A program made the position numbers and the translations under genes. Shown piece by piece: positions 45,954-57,090 of a stretch of 64,000 bases of DNA. Origin of the DNA: Ctenosaura bakeri. Lineage: Eukaryota > Chordata > Lepidosauria > Squamata > Iguanidae. Under the pieces are notes generated by a model, which ran no database searches, had not been told where the DNA came from, and saw only the letters and a list, made by a program, of their open reading frames with translations. The stretch covers positions 1 through 64,000 of the forward strand of contig CAOLHI010000424.1 of NCBI GenBank assembly GCA_948474755.1. The letters run 5' to 3'. Positions within the stretch are counted from its first letter, which is position 1. Each line of letters starts with the position of its first letter.

Positions 45954-48900
45954 ATTACTACTACTACTACTTTCGTTTCCATTTCAATATGAGTTTTCCA
46001 AGATACTAAATCTATACCAAGGTACTAAAACTGTTATAGAGCCTAATCCCATCCTCAGCTTAGTAAAACACTAAAGGAGCTCTCTACCTGATAATTCTAA
46101 ACACCCTTTTCTCTAAACTGCATATCTCAGGATTCCATAGGATGTTGCCATGGCAATTAAAGCAGAATCATTGTCCTATAAGTGTACAGTGTGAAATGCT
46201 CTGTACTTGACCTGTTTTTAGCTGCTTTTACCAGTGAACATGGGACTGTGTTGGGACATTATAACGCATAATTTTCTTGGCATGCAAACCTGCAGGTATG
46301 GCTCCTTTGCATATCATAACATTGGCACCAGATATCCAAAGTCACATGGGAAGAGTTCATAACGTGGGTTCTTTATCACCTTCTTTCACCTCTCTAGGAA
46401 ATGGGGCAGTGTTGGCATGGAAAGGAAAGACGTGCACTCCCCACATGTGACCTGAGGCTTCTCTTCCTTCCCTTCCTTTGGAATCTACATTCATGGCTGC
46501 AGAAACAGCTGCAGAGTAGAGGCTCCTCTACCTCAAAGGAAACATTCAGGTCAGGAAAGGGAGTGGAGTGAATGCCTGTTTATCTGGCTCAACCTTGGAA
46601 GAAGGGTGCTGGACAGGGTTGGTGGGGGGTTGACAATGACAGCACATGGTTGTTTCCCAGCAATTTCCCAGCAATTGTTTTGTGCTAGGAGGGCTAAAGA
46701 GTCTGCTGGGCAGTACAAATAACTATGATGCATGGTAAATATGCATCTACATCGTGTTAGTAGTAAACAGGAGGGTTTTTTTCAGTTTGATCTCCAGCAT
46801 TATGGGGGTGGGGGAGAAATGGTGGAAACATTATTCTGCTGGCTGGAGAAAATCTGGGAGCTGTAGTCCAAAAAAGTCAATATTTCCAAACTTTGCAGCA
46901 TGGAGTGGTGGCAGGAAGAACTGTATCTTACCAAACTGGTATTCCAGTGTTTTTCAGCTGACACAGACACGGATCCAGAAGCAATGAACTGTCAACAAGA
47001 AAAGGAATCAATGCAGCTTTTAGGTTGTTTTTTTTTTAACCAAGTATAGGTCAACTTCTTTGTCTATCTCCTTTACTATCTTAAGATGTTTTAAGACAAT
47101 AAACATAAGTTTTTCTTTTTCCTTTTCTTTTTTTCCAACCTTACAAGAACACCATTTCACCTAGTCTCACTAGTCTCACTGCACTCTGCTTAATATAGAT
47201 GCCAAATGTTCATACAGAGACTTCTATCTAGAAATTGGGATCTGATTGTCATTATAAAGATCTAAGGCAAAGACAGTCTAAATGGCTGAGGTCATATGGA
47301 GCTCTTCACACTTGTTTTTATGGCCCTGGATCCCTTCTCCAAGACCGAAAATCGTGGCTTGTGTGTCCACTTTTTGTGTCTTCACTTTTTAAATAGGACT
47401 TCCCAACACTTTCATGGGTTTTTGTGGGGGGGGCATTTTTAGCAGTCTATATTGCGCCTGGAGGGTTCCAGGGCAGAAAATTGGTTCTCAGACCCATCAC
47501 AATTGCCCTCCTTCAGGTTAGTCTGAGTGTGTGAAGAAAATGCACTTCTATATGTGGAGAGAAAGGTGGCACTTGACTTTGTGACTAGTGAATTCATATG
47601 TACATGTTGGCCAGTCCTTCAATCTCAGGGTGAATAACATTTCTTTATTTCCCTCATGGTCATAATGGTTTTATTCCAGTTCCTTTTTTCAGAAAGCAAA
47701 TAGAAAACCACAAGAGAAAGTGGCTTGTTTACTCGATATTTGTTTTCCAAATACATCAATTCCAATCAGACTAGTCTACGTTAATGGATGATAGGGATGT
47801 ATGAATTCCATATAATCTACCTCAGGTTAGCAAATTCTTGTCTATTCTGTTGTCCACCAAGCAATGTTTCTAGTTTTTTTTTGTCCTAGCAAGAGATTTG
47901 TTTCACAAATAATAAAATAATATGCATTTCTATATTCAAAATTGTGCTTCTTAATATCCTCCCCATTTATCTGTATCTCTTTCATCATCCTTGTAATCAC
48001 TTTCCTTTGTAAGAAATAGGAGATAGCCCTTTGAAGGACAAACTGCAGGGATATCCAACAGAAACAAGAGACAGCATCAACTACCACCGTTCTGGGCGAT
48101 TCAAAGACATAAACACTTCAATTAATCCTTACTTGTTGATGTGAGGGGGAAAAACACAAGTGAAGGAGACTGAGAGCAGAAGCAGCTACTTGCCTGTGAA
48201 ATATTACTAGAAATGGTCCACCAACAACCCTACCCTTTCATCTGGGTGAGTACAAACCCATTATAACAAAATATGTTTTTGTCTAAATATGGTAGATCTA
48301 GTGGCACAAAGGGTCTGTATAGAAAATGTTACAGACAAATTGGAATGCTCTCTACAAGAGTTCCTGAGCAGAGAGAGAGATTTTAATCTGAGAATTGAGA
48401 TTACATACATACTGATAACTGGCTGGGTTTTATGACAACAGGATTAGAGATGAGGAGTAGGGAGGGGGAAAAAGTCTTCATTGTTATTTATTTCCTGGAT
48501 GAAAATAGGCTTCCCAATGAAAACCCAATTGAGAAGAATAACGTTGGCCATTTCCACACGGGGTAAAACCCCGCGTTGAGACGATCCGAGATGGAGGTCG
48601 TCCACACCGCGGGGCGATCTAGTGCGGTTGGAAAATGTGAGGCTCCACACCTCCAACCGCTCTAGTGCAGCCGCTAGGGTGGCGCTGCGAGTTTTTTAAA
48701 AACCACCTTCCCAGGTGGTTTTTACGAAACTCGCCCGCACTAATCTGCCACTGCTCCCGGTGTGAATCTGCAGAGACGCATTAGTGCGTCTCTGCAGATC
48801 TGCCCGGGGGCGGGCTTCCGGCTGGCGCGCTGCCCTGATTGGTGGAGCGCCGCCGGAAGCTGCCAGCCGCCATTTTGGGTGCCGCCAAACGCCGCCGAAA

Positions 48901-51900
48901 TTCAGCGGCGTGTGGAGCGGCGGAGCCGCACTCCCCCCAGGGACGGAGCAAAACGCACGCAGGTAATCTCCGCCCCTGTGTGCGCCGCCCCGTTTCGGCT
49001 CTGCACGTGTGAAAAGGGCCATAGAGGCCAGAATTTTACAGTTCTGCCAGATGTAGTCACACACTCCTAAGTATTTTGGGAAACTATTCCGCATAGAAAT
49101 ATGCTTTTTTGCAGAATTGGTAGATTTTGAAAAAACACATGCACACACATGAACCCTCCACCCTCACCCTCAAGTTATTAATGAGGAAGAACATACAAGC
49201 TAGGAGAGGCTACAGCAGTTGGTTTTCCCCTTCTGGGAAGGGCAAGATTATACCCTTCCTCTCCTCTCCCACTGAATTAAGTGTAAACTACTTTTGCACT
49301 TTGAACTCAGTTTGCAGCAATTTAAGTAAGCTAGGAGAAAAGGGGAACGTGGGAGGTGGGACATTTTAAAAGCAGCTGAAAAAGTGAAATGATTGAGACT
49401 GTCTCTGTCAAACTGGGATAGTTGGAGGGTATGTCATAGTGGATTTTGCTGCCATCCTTCTGTTGGAATTAGAAGTGCAAGAATATCAGGAAGGTCTCCT
49501 CCTCCAGATCCCTGGTATAAATCCCCCAAGGTTTAAGTTAAAAAGAGCAAACACTGAAGCACATTAGCTCCCAAAGACAAGTAATACAGAACTTACGCTC
49601 AGTCCACTGTACACGGGATAAATCAGACTGCTTTTTCCAATGGCAAAATAATCCATTCCAAGAATCACTGAGACAATCCCAAAGCCAACGTGTATTAGTC
49701 CTATCATGATCTGTAAGGCCTGTGGAAAGAAAAGGCACACAGAAGATAAAGCAAGTCCCTGAGGACTGCACATGCATGAGTTCAGAATGCATTTCAAAAT
49801 TGGGAAAAATCCAGCATGGCCATTTAGTCCATTCCCTTTGCTCTATAAAACACCCAGACAGGATCACTTCTTTAACCCAAAGATATGTCCCTCTCATTTT
49901 CATGATGTCTTAATCCTGAAACAGATTAAAAGTGGGGGAGGAAAATGAATTTACCCCACCTACCAAACTGAAACATTAGAAGGCCCTGCCTTACTTCCTA
50001 CTTTTTTTTTTTTTTTGGAAGTTGTTTCTGCTGTCTCCAAGGACTATCATCAGTCTCTTCTTCCCTTTGTCTGAGAAGCGTCATGTTACTGCAGTTCAGG
50101 CCTACCTGGAGATAGCACACGATATCGTTTTGATATCAAGCCATTCGGCCTTCCTCTGCCACCCTACTCCATGTGTTTGCGAGGCCTCCGGACGAGCACA
50201 TAAACAGGCGCGGCCGATAATTGCTGGACACTCCATTCCCCACCTAGGCAGGCCGAATAGAGCCGGTTTGTCGCTTCAGGGACCTCTCTGGCAAACACCC
50301 TTTTGCTTATGCGCGATACTAACAAAGGCGCCCTGCCCCGAGCAGGTAACCTGACAAAGCTGTACTAAGCGCTCCGCATTTCCATACTGGCTACACTATT
50401 GTTGATTCGGCTTTAAGCCAATCATGCTAAACTCTGACCTTTCCAAAGCTTTGTCCCGCTCCAAAATCGCATTGTTCTCATCGAGTAAGGTATGGCCTGC
50501 AGTCACAATTCACCCTATATAAACCCCCGATTCTGAGACCATCTAAAATTATCTAGAATTAGTATTCCTGGTGTTACCATGATCTCACATTGTTTAACCC
50601 ATTTCACTCTTGCAGCATATATCTATGTATTCTTAAAACGTGTAAAAATAAGCATTGTACATTTAGCACCAACCCAGCCTCCTCCAAATCAGCTGTGAGA
50701 AGAAGACCAGAAACATCTACCTCCTGTTTTAAACAAACCGGAGTTAAATGTTAATCCAAACTGAGGAAGCTATACCGAGGAAGCAAAAATACCGAGGAAG
50801 CAAAAATAAACTATGACACTAGGTTGCTTCTATAAGCAGTACTTTAAACTAATAAGTAATCTGCCCAGTGCAAATGTGACAATTAATTCTGAAGTTAGGT
50901 TTCAAAGAGGAGATAAAATCCTTCAAACTCCTCTTCACAGTGGCCACACAGGAGGACAGGAGAAGAGGGCAGGAGAAAAGCTGTGTGAACCTCAAGTCTA
51001 GTGCCTGATAATTCACATGAACAGAGATGGGATGAATCTAGAATTTCCCAGATCTGAATCCCTGGAAGGTTCTGCGAATTCACAAATCTCATGAATCTTA
51101 AATCTTTCGAATCCTTTTTTACAAAAGGGTTTTAAAAGCAAGGGAAACAAAACACTTCTGCTGAAAAGTGTTTTGAAGCAGAATTTGACATCTTTGTTTA
51201 ATGAAAAACAAATTAAATAATAGTTTTCACTTCCAGGAAAACATACCCATATACTTCTTATTAAGAATTACATATAATTTGGAAGTAGCTCCAGATGTTG
51301 GAGGGTGCTCAAGATGATGCCATCTCCTGGGTTGACTATTACAAAAAAAAAGGGGGGGGCAAGGATAATCTTGGGAAAGATACAGACCCTTTTTGCACCT
51401 TACCTTTTCCTGGTGCCGGAGTGCGAGGCTCACGCAGGAAGCCTTGGGAGGAATGCTCTCGCATCCCTCCTGCTTGGGCTCTGCAGCTGCTTCCTGGTCA
51501 CATGAGCGTCCTGCCTCTTCTGTTTGCAGTGCAGCCTGGGACCTCCCAGGCTGCACTGAGCAGAGGACACACGACCAGCCCAGCTCCCGAGGCTCCACAC
51601 ACAAGGTAAGTGCGTGTGGGGCCCCAGAGCGATGCGCAACCACTCAGCATTTTCAGCTTTGAGCTGAAAATGAAAAATGCATGCGCGGTCCACGTCAGGC
51701 TCTTGAGCATCACGCAAATGTGAGTGTGTCGTGTGGACCGCTCCTCACATTTACATGACACTCAAGGGGCCCTTTTGGTTCAGAAATGCCGTGCGAAAAG
51801 GGCCACACTCTCTCAGCCTTAGCAAAAGCCTAGGCATCCCTACACATGAGTTGGATTTACACCTAGAATGAGCCAAACTCTCAAGTCTCTAGCTCATCTA

Positions 51901-52375
51901 ACAATTTCAATGACATAATGAGTGTGGTGGTTATTCAATTAGCCAGAAGGGCCCAAGCATCTACATCCAATCAGAGAATGAGATAGACTGTTGCCTTTTT
52001 TGTTCCAGAGATTTGGACTTTTTTGTAGGGGCAGTAGTGATTTGGATTGACCACAATACTATTTTCTAAACTTACTCTAATTCCTTAAGGCAAATAACTG
52101 AAATTATGTTGGATCTGTACCTAAGCAAATTTCAAATGTACTTACCCCCAGAGTCTTGGCTTCTAGTTTAATGAACTTCTTCAGTGCCCCAATGCAAGGT
52201 TTCTGCTGAGGCTGGCCACTCAGACTTTCATACTGGTGGCCTCCATCTTGAATATAGTGCATCATGGTACTAGGGATCCGCTCACCTGCCTGGATTGTGT
52301 TGGCATCATTTGGGGCTATGATTACCATGGTTCCATTAACCATCTTCACTGGCTCTGCTGCCATAACTAACCTGC
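35900..52375 (-). CDS. MS4A-like four-pass membrane protein, gene 1 (complete coding region)
   Basis: A membrane-spanning 4-domain subfamily A gene. The family includes plasma-membrane and endosomal proteins such as CD20, involved in signalling and calcium flux. Six coding exons, transcribed leftwards: 52375-52146 (ATG at 52364), 49719-49597, 46988-46932, 45237-45112, 40933-40817 and 35983-35900. All acceptors are AG and all donors GT. Every coding junction is phase 0, and the total is 241 residues, typical for the family. TM1 is at about 74-95 in the LGALQIMIGLIHVGFGIVSV motif. TM2 is at about 108-128 and includes FIASGSVSVSAEK. TM3 is at about 138-165 with GMNIMSALLASLGIV. TM4 is at about 176-203 with LFFLFTSLEFCVTV, ending AHFGCRANC. 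The N-terminal VNGTMVIIAPND resembles the MS4A8/12/15 group. Introns carry a degraded Ngaro/DIRS-like element and many MITEs. Paralogue identity is an inference. Confidence 0.92.
36000..37353. other. MS4A gene 1 last intron, AT-rich part
   Basis: Very AT-rich. Around 36205-37000 it reads like an old repeat (catatgataaacttcagatgt, later gggtcatgagctgtgatttg), perhaps a LINE 3' end, but I cannot assign it. Confidence 0.35.
37354..37802. mobile_element. CpG-rich MITE with TTA target duplication
   Basis: Ends ggccctttccacacgc and the inverse gtgtggaaagggcc, flanked by TTA at 37351-37353 and 37803-37805. In reverse orientation it is the closest relative of the MITE hosting DIRS and shows the uninterrupted junction. 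It contains aaaatggcggctt at 37488, a full YY1-type site. Confidence 0.88.
38438..39939. mobile_element. LTR-like repeat bounded by TGTGAC, copy 2
   Basis: Ends match copy 1 at 16887-17380: ctctgactaaagaaccca, agtcagcagaaca at the left, and gataaacctgaagatgcttt, gtgtgattaaatgtggagag, and tccatgtgac at the right. It is longer because it contains the hAT-like insert at 38758-39469 and extra sequence with a poly(A) signal (tttaataaag near 39646). Confidence 0.7.
38758..39469. mobile_element. hAT-like MITE, 8-bp target duplication
   Basis: The left end CAGTGATGTA and the right end TACATCACTG are inverse, with further inverse CTTGAGTC/GACTCAAG-type motifs inside each end. The flanks are ccctttgg (38750-38757) and ccctttat (39470-39477), an 8-base duplication with two changes. 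The element is 712 bases and non-coding. Confidence 0.82.
40817..40933 (-). CDS. MS4A gene 1, exon encoding TM4
   Basis: Acceptor tttctctccctag, donor gtaagt, 117 bases, phase 0. Encodes 176-214: ISVSVAFSALFFLFTSLEFC, then AHFGCRANCCTDDT. The LEFC and HFGC blocks are family signatures. Confidence 0.93.
41971..42112 (+). mobile_element. tRNA-headed SINE
   Basis: Starts gccagcgtggtatagtggtt, containing an A box, followed by a B box in agggtttgattcctcactca. The body ends aaaatgacttgaaggtacac. The second copy is at 62382-62612. Confidence 0.75.
42420..44980 (+). mobile_element. Degraded Ngaro/DIRS-like tyrosine-recombinase retroelement
   Basis: Broken frames in the order of a tyrosine-recombinase retrotransposon. 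Reverse transcriptase end at about 42470-42840: ELAVELGVLLAQGRT, LVYLGFTLDS, CLPKDKLLALRKRLSHLL, ALLGYLNFTCRVVSPGRAF, DLAVWVRFLEDFN. RNase H at about 42890-43260: LQVHSNAARAIGF (catalytic Asp replaced by Asn), FLELFPILVAV, WFWCNNQAVV, and VPGLENWIADSIS. A recombinase relic at about 43310-44200 includes a QAYSGAVARFLAFEGH block and ARWKSNAFMGHI. Many frameshifts and stops; no Gag seen. It lies in the intron between the TM3 and TM4 exons of MS4A gene 1, on the opposite strand. Near 44863 caataaattgtggccgcc may mark the 3' end. Confidence 0.75.
45112..45237 (-). CDS. MS4A gene 1, exon encoding TM3
   Basis: Acceptor gtttcag, donor gtaagt, 126 bases, phase 0. Encodes 134-175 with SVGMNIMSALLASLGIVMY as TM3, then an extracellular loop. 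Confidence 0.92.
45470..45900 (+). mobile_element. L2-like LINE 3' end
   Basis: Contains the end of the L2-type C-terminal frame (a tcgctcccaagctatggaat block, then cagtcaagactgatctcttc) and a 3' tail ending gccgcctcgatccatgtgga and gagcgagatcaaataaatta. Only the last part of the element is present. Confidence 0.7.
45898..45972. repeat. (TTA)n(GTT)n(TAC)n compound microsatellite
   Basis: About seven TTA, then a dozen GTT, then ACT units, extending the LINE tail. A poly-Leu frame is an artefact of it. Confidence 0.95.
46070..46200. mobile_element. Palindromic MITE, right half
   Basis: Has gagctctctacctgataatt, then aggattccataggatgttgc, then aagcagaatcattgtcctat. The left half is missing. 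Confidence 0.6.
46932..46988 (-). CDS. MS4A gene 1, 57-base exon encoding part of TM2
   Basis: Acceptor ttgacag, donor gtaaga, exactly 57 bases, the conserved size for this family. Encodes FIASGSVSVSAEKHWNTSL (115-133). The equivalent exon of gene 2 is 62633-62689. Confidence 0.93.
46990..48545. other. MS4A gene 1 intron, no gene recognised
   Basis: Unclassified, mostly AT-rich. An inverse pair ttcacacttg / gtgtgtgaag at about 47308 and 47530 hints at another diverged MITE. Confidence 0.35.
48546..49020. mobile_element. CpG-rich MITE in an MS4A intron
   Basis: Ends ggccatttccacacgg and the inverse cgtgtgaaaagggcc. The interior includes cagccgccattttgggtgcc at about 48863, again a YY1-type core, and a hairpin at about 48692-48727 (aaaaccaccttcccaggtggtt). 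No matching 3-base flanks are seen. It is an isolated CpG-rich block 0.6 kb from the TM1 exon. Confidence 0.8.
49597..49719 (-). CDS. MS4A gene 1, exon encoding TM1
   Basis: Acceptor ttccacag, donor gtaagt, 123 bases, phase 0. Encodes 74-114: ALQIMIGLIHVGFGIVSVIL and then ...YPVYSGLS. The joined LG-ALQIMIG context is the family's TM1 hallmark. Confidence 0.93.
50030..50810 (+). mobile_element. Possible solo LTR with promoter elements
   Basis: Its CpG content (for example gcgcggccgataatt) exceeds the surroundings. A CCAAT box lies at about 50418 (aagccaatcatg) and a TATA box at about 50516 (ccctatataaac), 95-100 bases apart, as in retroviral U3 promoters. A direct duplication of taccgaggaagcaaaaata lies near 50774-50809. 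Ends and target duplication were not found. It sits in the intron after the first MS4A coding exon, opposite to the gene. Confidence 0.4.
51385..51804. mobile_element. CpG-containing MITE with ACA target duplication
   Basis: Ends gaccctttttgcacc and the inverse gtgcgaaaagggcc, with ACA at 51382-51384 and 51805-51807. About 420 bases, GC-rich, no gene. It lies just 3' (0.3 kb) of the first MS4A coding exon on the transcribed strand. Confidence 0.65.
52146..52375 (-). CDS. MS4A gene 1, first coding exon
   Basis: The acceptor is tttttcag before 52375 and the donor gtaagt follows 52146. Eleven untranslated bases precede the ATG at 52364. It encodes residues 1-73, the cytoplasmic N-terminus, ending ...LEAKTLG just before TM1. 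An upstream non-coding exon is implied by the acceptor but was not found. Confidence 0.9.
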
Positions 52376-54539
52376 CTGAAAAAGGAATGTATCGAAACAA
52401 AACACTGCTTGTTCTTGTCCCAGCAAATAGAATCAAAAGTGTGGAAATAATCTCTTAAGCATCATGCATTATGTTAACTGGTCAGGAATTTTTGGATACT
52501 GGGGAAAAAGAAATCCATATCTTCACACAACAAGGCCCAGTCTTATTAATCTTTAAAATAATGAACAATTTTGTCTTAATATTTTGTTCTTGCTCTCTTA
52601 TCTCTGATCAGTGGCCGAAAACTGGAAATGAAGAACTATTTAGAGCCTGGGAAGATATTGACAATGAAATGGTCACTATTGTACAACATGGAACAGGAAC
52701 TCTGGTTTGCAGACTGGCTAGGGTATGCCTGAAAGAGGACCTCTGACTGCACACTGAAGAGGTTTTGCATGGAACAGAAACTCTTGTTTGTAGATTGCCC
52801 ACCAATTAAAGAAAACAGTTGATACAACAATTAAGACAACATGTTAAGCACTTTGTAAAATGTTAACATAAACAAATTAAATTTTGAACTCACTAATGGT
52901 TAAGAAAACAAATTAACTTTTTCCTTTTAAACCCAGCCTTACAATTTCTGAATACAACCAGAATATGTGCTTTGCTACCTTTGCTATCTGGATGGACCTT
53001 TTTGTTGGTCTAAGTGAGTTGGCTTCATGGAATATCAGCAGATCTTCCTCTCCACTTCACAGTGTCTGAGCTCATCTTCATGAGCGTACATTTTTAAGAT
53101 GTGTGAGTGTACATTACACAAAAACTGCATCCAAGTAACAAGTCTTCTATTATATAGGAATAAACATATTAGCTAACACCTTTCTAGTTCTCAATAGTTG
53201 CAATGTAATGCATAATCCTACTAAACTAATTGAAAACAAAATTAAAGAAAAACAAACAGAAAAGAAATGAACACTGTTCAGAATTTTTAAAAAGCCTTCC
53301 ATGCCCTGCCTTCTGCTCTTTAAATGGTTTCTGGTTATTCCGTAGCAGAAATGGGGAAACCCACTGAGAAGTGCTGGAACTGTCAGGCTTTTCAGAGATG
53401 AACCATGGATCAAATTGAGCTAGGTTTCCAGATCATTCACTTTCACTCTCAAAGTACTTATGTGTTATGTTACACTCCATGAGGTCCTTGTTCCGAGAGT
53501 GGGCTTGCAATTTAACCAGAGGGTGATAAAGAAACGAACACAGAATTTGAAGTGAGAAGAAAACAGGAAGTGGAGTGGCTTAGGTAGATTCAGGATGTGG
53601 TACATTCATGTTCACTACATGATTTGGAGTGAGCCTTTTATTTTGCTTTATTTTCTTCTGTTTAATTTTACTGAAGAATTTCTGTCTTACCTTTCTGTAA
53701 TGCAAATAGACTACTCAGGGCAACTTTAGAGGTAAAATGACACAATTTTTCCATAAAAATCATAGCACACAAAAATGCAACATAAAACAGAGACAGGTTA
53801 AAGATTAAGAAAGAGAAAATGCTTCACAGAAGAAATTATCTGCCTGCCTATCTGTCTGGAATGGATAAATCTTCAGCAAATGGTGGGCTGGCTTGGAATG
53901 GAACCAAATGAATCTTGCAGAACTAAGGTTTTTCAAAGTCTAGTAGCAATCACTTTCTCTTGTGTCAGTTGGGCTTCCACCACAGTTAGGAGACAGAAAG
54001 GGGCCTGTCTTGCAGATTGAAGCAAATGAGACAGACTAATACAGGAGAAAGTGCTCCACAAGGTGTTCTGGACATAAGCCATTAAGAGCTGTGAATTTTT
54101 GCCCAGAAACAAAATGGCAGCCAGTGTGTTAGTTGGAGCAAGATAGATGCAACCTGGCCATGGTAATATCCCTGTTGTAGTCATGGTTTACATCATCTTC
54201 TTTCCTAGAAATCCTTAGTAGAATACCAACCTAACTGACGACCCTGAAGAACCTCAGATTTAAAGCTGAGCAAGATCATTCTTAACAACAGCAGAACCAA
54301 TACAGGAATGCATCCAGATTCCATTTGGAGCAGGAACCAGTATTCCAAGGCTGAGCAGACCCCCCACTTTTTTCTTCTCTTTTTTGACTGGGCCAATGCC
54401 AATGCCACTCACCCTAAATGGAGGGATTTTGTTAGAAACTTTCAGAGGGTAGTGACATTTCTCCCCCCTTTTTTTTCAGCAGCTGATTTCTGCTACCATT
54501 TGTCTTAAATGTTATAAGGCCTAGGCTGCCAATTAAAAC
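52376..54539. other. Region upstream of MS4A gene 1 coding exons
   Basis: Probably contains the 5' non-coding exon and promoter of gene 1, neither of which I can place. The part at 53930-54310 (for example aacaaaatggcagccagtgt) looks like an unclassified old repeat. A near-duplicate of about 40 bases (acaggaactctggtttgcag / acagaaactcttgtttgtag) lies at about 52692 and 52777. Confidence 0.4.
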
Positions 54540-55260
54540 TAGTGTACCAGCTAGGGTCATTCTGTGAGAAGTCAAATTTGGCCATGGTGACACATACTCA
54601 GATTACATCCCATTTGGATTATTGTAATTCACTCAGCATGGTGATGTCTTCAGAAACTGTCCTGAAACTTCAGCAGGTACAAAATACTGCAGCTAGACTG
54701 CTGACCAGGACTGGTTATAGGGAGCACAGAACTCTCTTGCTGAAACAGCTTCACTGTCTACCAGTCTATTTCTGGGCAGAATTCAAAGTGTTGAGTTTGA
54801 CCTGCAATATCCTTTATGGCTTAAGTCCAGGTTATCTGAAAGACTGTATCTCCCTATACGAGGCTATCCAAGTTTTAAGATCTTCAGTGTATGGCTTTCT
54901 CTCAGTCCCACCAGCTTCATAGGTACATCTTGTGAGGACCCAAGAGAGGGCGTTATCAGTGGCTGCCCCCAAGCTATGGAGTTCTTTGCCAAGAAAGGCT
55001 CAGTTGGCCCTGTTCCTTGCTCTCCTTCCACCAGCAGGCCAAGATCTTTCTATTAAAACAGGTCTTCAATTTTTAACTGATTGGGTAGTGCAATGGGTAG
55101 GTTTTGATGTGCTTTCAGTTGTTTTGAACTAATATTTTTAAGCGCTTTGTATTTAATGATTTTTAGTTTTTGTATTTCACAGTGTTTATAGCTGTATTGT
55201 TTAAATGTAGGCTCTGAGTCTTTTATGAGAGAAAAGAGTGATATAAATATTTTTTTTTAA
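54540..55260 (+). mobile_element. L2-like LINE fragment, reverse-transcriptase C-terminus
   Basis: Frame at 54542-54922 has SHLDYCNSLSMVM, KLQQVQNTAARLLTRTGYRE and LLKQLHCLPVYFWAEFKVLS, the hallmark of L2-clade LINEs. A second frame at 54932-55132 continues with SVAAPKLWSSLPRKAQ. A 3' tail ends agtgatataaatattttttt. Frame breaks make it inactive. Confidence 0.85.
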
Positions 55261-56279
55261 AAGGTGGCACAGCTGCAGTAATGCATTCCTCCCAGAGAAA
55301 AGCCCCACGGAAATAGTGCTATACCATGATGATATCACTGACATTATTTTATGTCCTCCCTGAGATTCCATTTCTTTGTTGCATTCAGTGCTGGATACTG
55401 CCAAGGTGTGTGCTTGATATGCGCATATACCCTATGCATATTCACTTGGAAATTTTAAGTCTTGATCAGTTGCCACACAACAAGAGTAAAAACATCTGAG
55501 ATGTGATCACAAGTTACCCACCCTTGGCTCCTCTATTCATGAAGGGCAGAGTGTCTTCCAGACCCCTCCCCTCCACACTTTTCCTCCTCACAGGCAGTTC
55601 CAGAGGTCTGGAATGGAGAAGAGGAGAGTAACACTGAATTGGGATTTAGTGGCTGGCATGGAACTCCCAAGGAAGCAGTAAAATACAACAATATCAAAAA
55701 CAGACAAAGAAACAAATATCCACAAGCAGCGTTATGTTTACTGGGCCAAAATATATTTAGCAAGCATAAAATATATTTTGCAAGTTTTTGAAGCTTCCCT
55801 GAACTTCTTCATAAGCCAAAGAAGTTAAAAACCATACAGGAGGAAAATGGTGACGATTTTAGAGTCACAGGCCTACATTCTGTTTGAGATGTTGTCAGTT
55901 AAAATTGAGGGACTTCAGTGCAGGCAGAGGCCACTTCCCTGACTGGCCATGTGAAGACAGGGACAAATGTCAAAGGCCCCATAAGGTGTAATGATGTGAA
56001 CAATGCCATTTCAACAGAACACATACAAAAGTGGTATATTAATTACAGCCACCCAACTGCATATTAATCAAAGTAGAAAAGCATTATTTCCCCTTCTCTT
56101 TGATGAATGGTTTCTCAGAGTTTGACATACAATATGCTTGCTAAATACAGTTAGAGGAATAATGTAAGCTAATGTGCTGCCATTCATGGTGGGACTACAT
56201 TTTCCCTACTTTCAGGGAATATTGCTGGGTGGGCAAATAAAACTGGTAATTCCACCTTCCGCTAATTTGAAGAGAACTT
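55261..56279. other. Intergenic between MS4A genes, nothing recognised
   Basis: Unclassified sequence; probably 3' flank of gene 2. Confidence 0.4.
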
Positions 56280-56497
56280 GGGGCCAGTCATACTAAACAG
56301 TTATAATGTTATTATACCAGCTGAAGTGCCATCATTCTATCCTATAAAATCCTTATAGTTTGGTCAGTCACCAGAAGAACTCTCTGGCTGAGAATGCTAA
56401 ATGCCTCTCCCTTAACTGCCAGTCTCAGGATTCCATAGCATGGGCTACAGCAATTAAACTGGAATAATAATGCTATAAGTGCAAGTGTGAATGGCCC
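56280..56497. mobile_element. Palindromic MITE
   Basis: Left end ggggccagtcatactaaaca and right end inverse gtgtgaatggccctc, with the family body between (gaactctctggctgagaatg). Confidence 0.65.
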
Positions 56498-57090
56498 TCC
56501 TGATATCCAAGTAAATGGTGACAGGAGGAAGAAGGTCACGGGTCCTGTGGTTGTAAAGGGTTTTAGGCACTGGAGAGGTAGGTTGCTCAGATCTGGCAAG
56601 TTTTGTACACTTTCTTTGCCCACTGTGTTTACCCTGGAAAAAGTGCATCCACTGGTGTAGCTTAGCAGCAGGACTACAACCGTTGTTTTCCCTATAAACT
56701 GATGATTAAAAATATCCAACATTTCTGCATGCTACTGATAATCATTCGAGCCAGAGTAAGGTGAAAGGATAATCAAATCCTTGAAGAGCAGGGTTTTTGT
56801 GGGGGAGGTAGTGAGATATTTGAATAATAATGGTTGGAATGTTGTATCTTGGAATATTATGCCTAGGACTCAGCTCAGCCATTTCTCTTATAAAGACAGA
56901 AAAGGTTTAACTGTATAAAGGGTAAATAGTGAAAGAATATAGCAGTACACAGAGCTGCATTTACACATAGTCTTGTACAACTGGGCTGGCAAAATTGCCC
57001 CCTCTGCTCACAGTGCCGCACAATGCCATAGAAAGGGAGAGGGAACCCTGCTGAATGGGGTTTGCTGCACTGCTGAGGTAGTATCTGCCA

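Noticed and set aside
45877..46074. Frame with a run of about 24 leucines
   Set aside because: Produced by the TTA/GTT microsatellite.
53150..53413. 87-codon hydrophobic frame on -, considered as an extra MS4A exon
   Set aside because: No phase-0 acceptor/donor pair and no MS4A motif.
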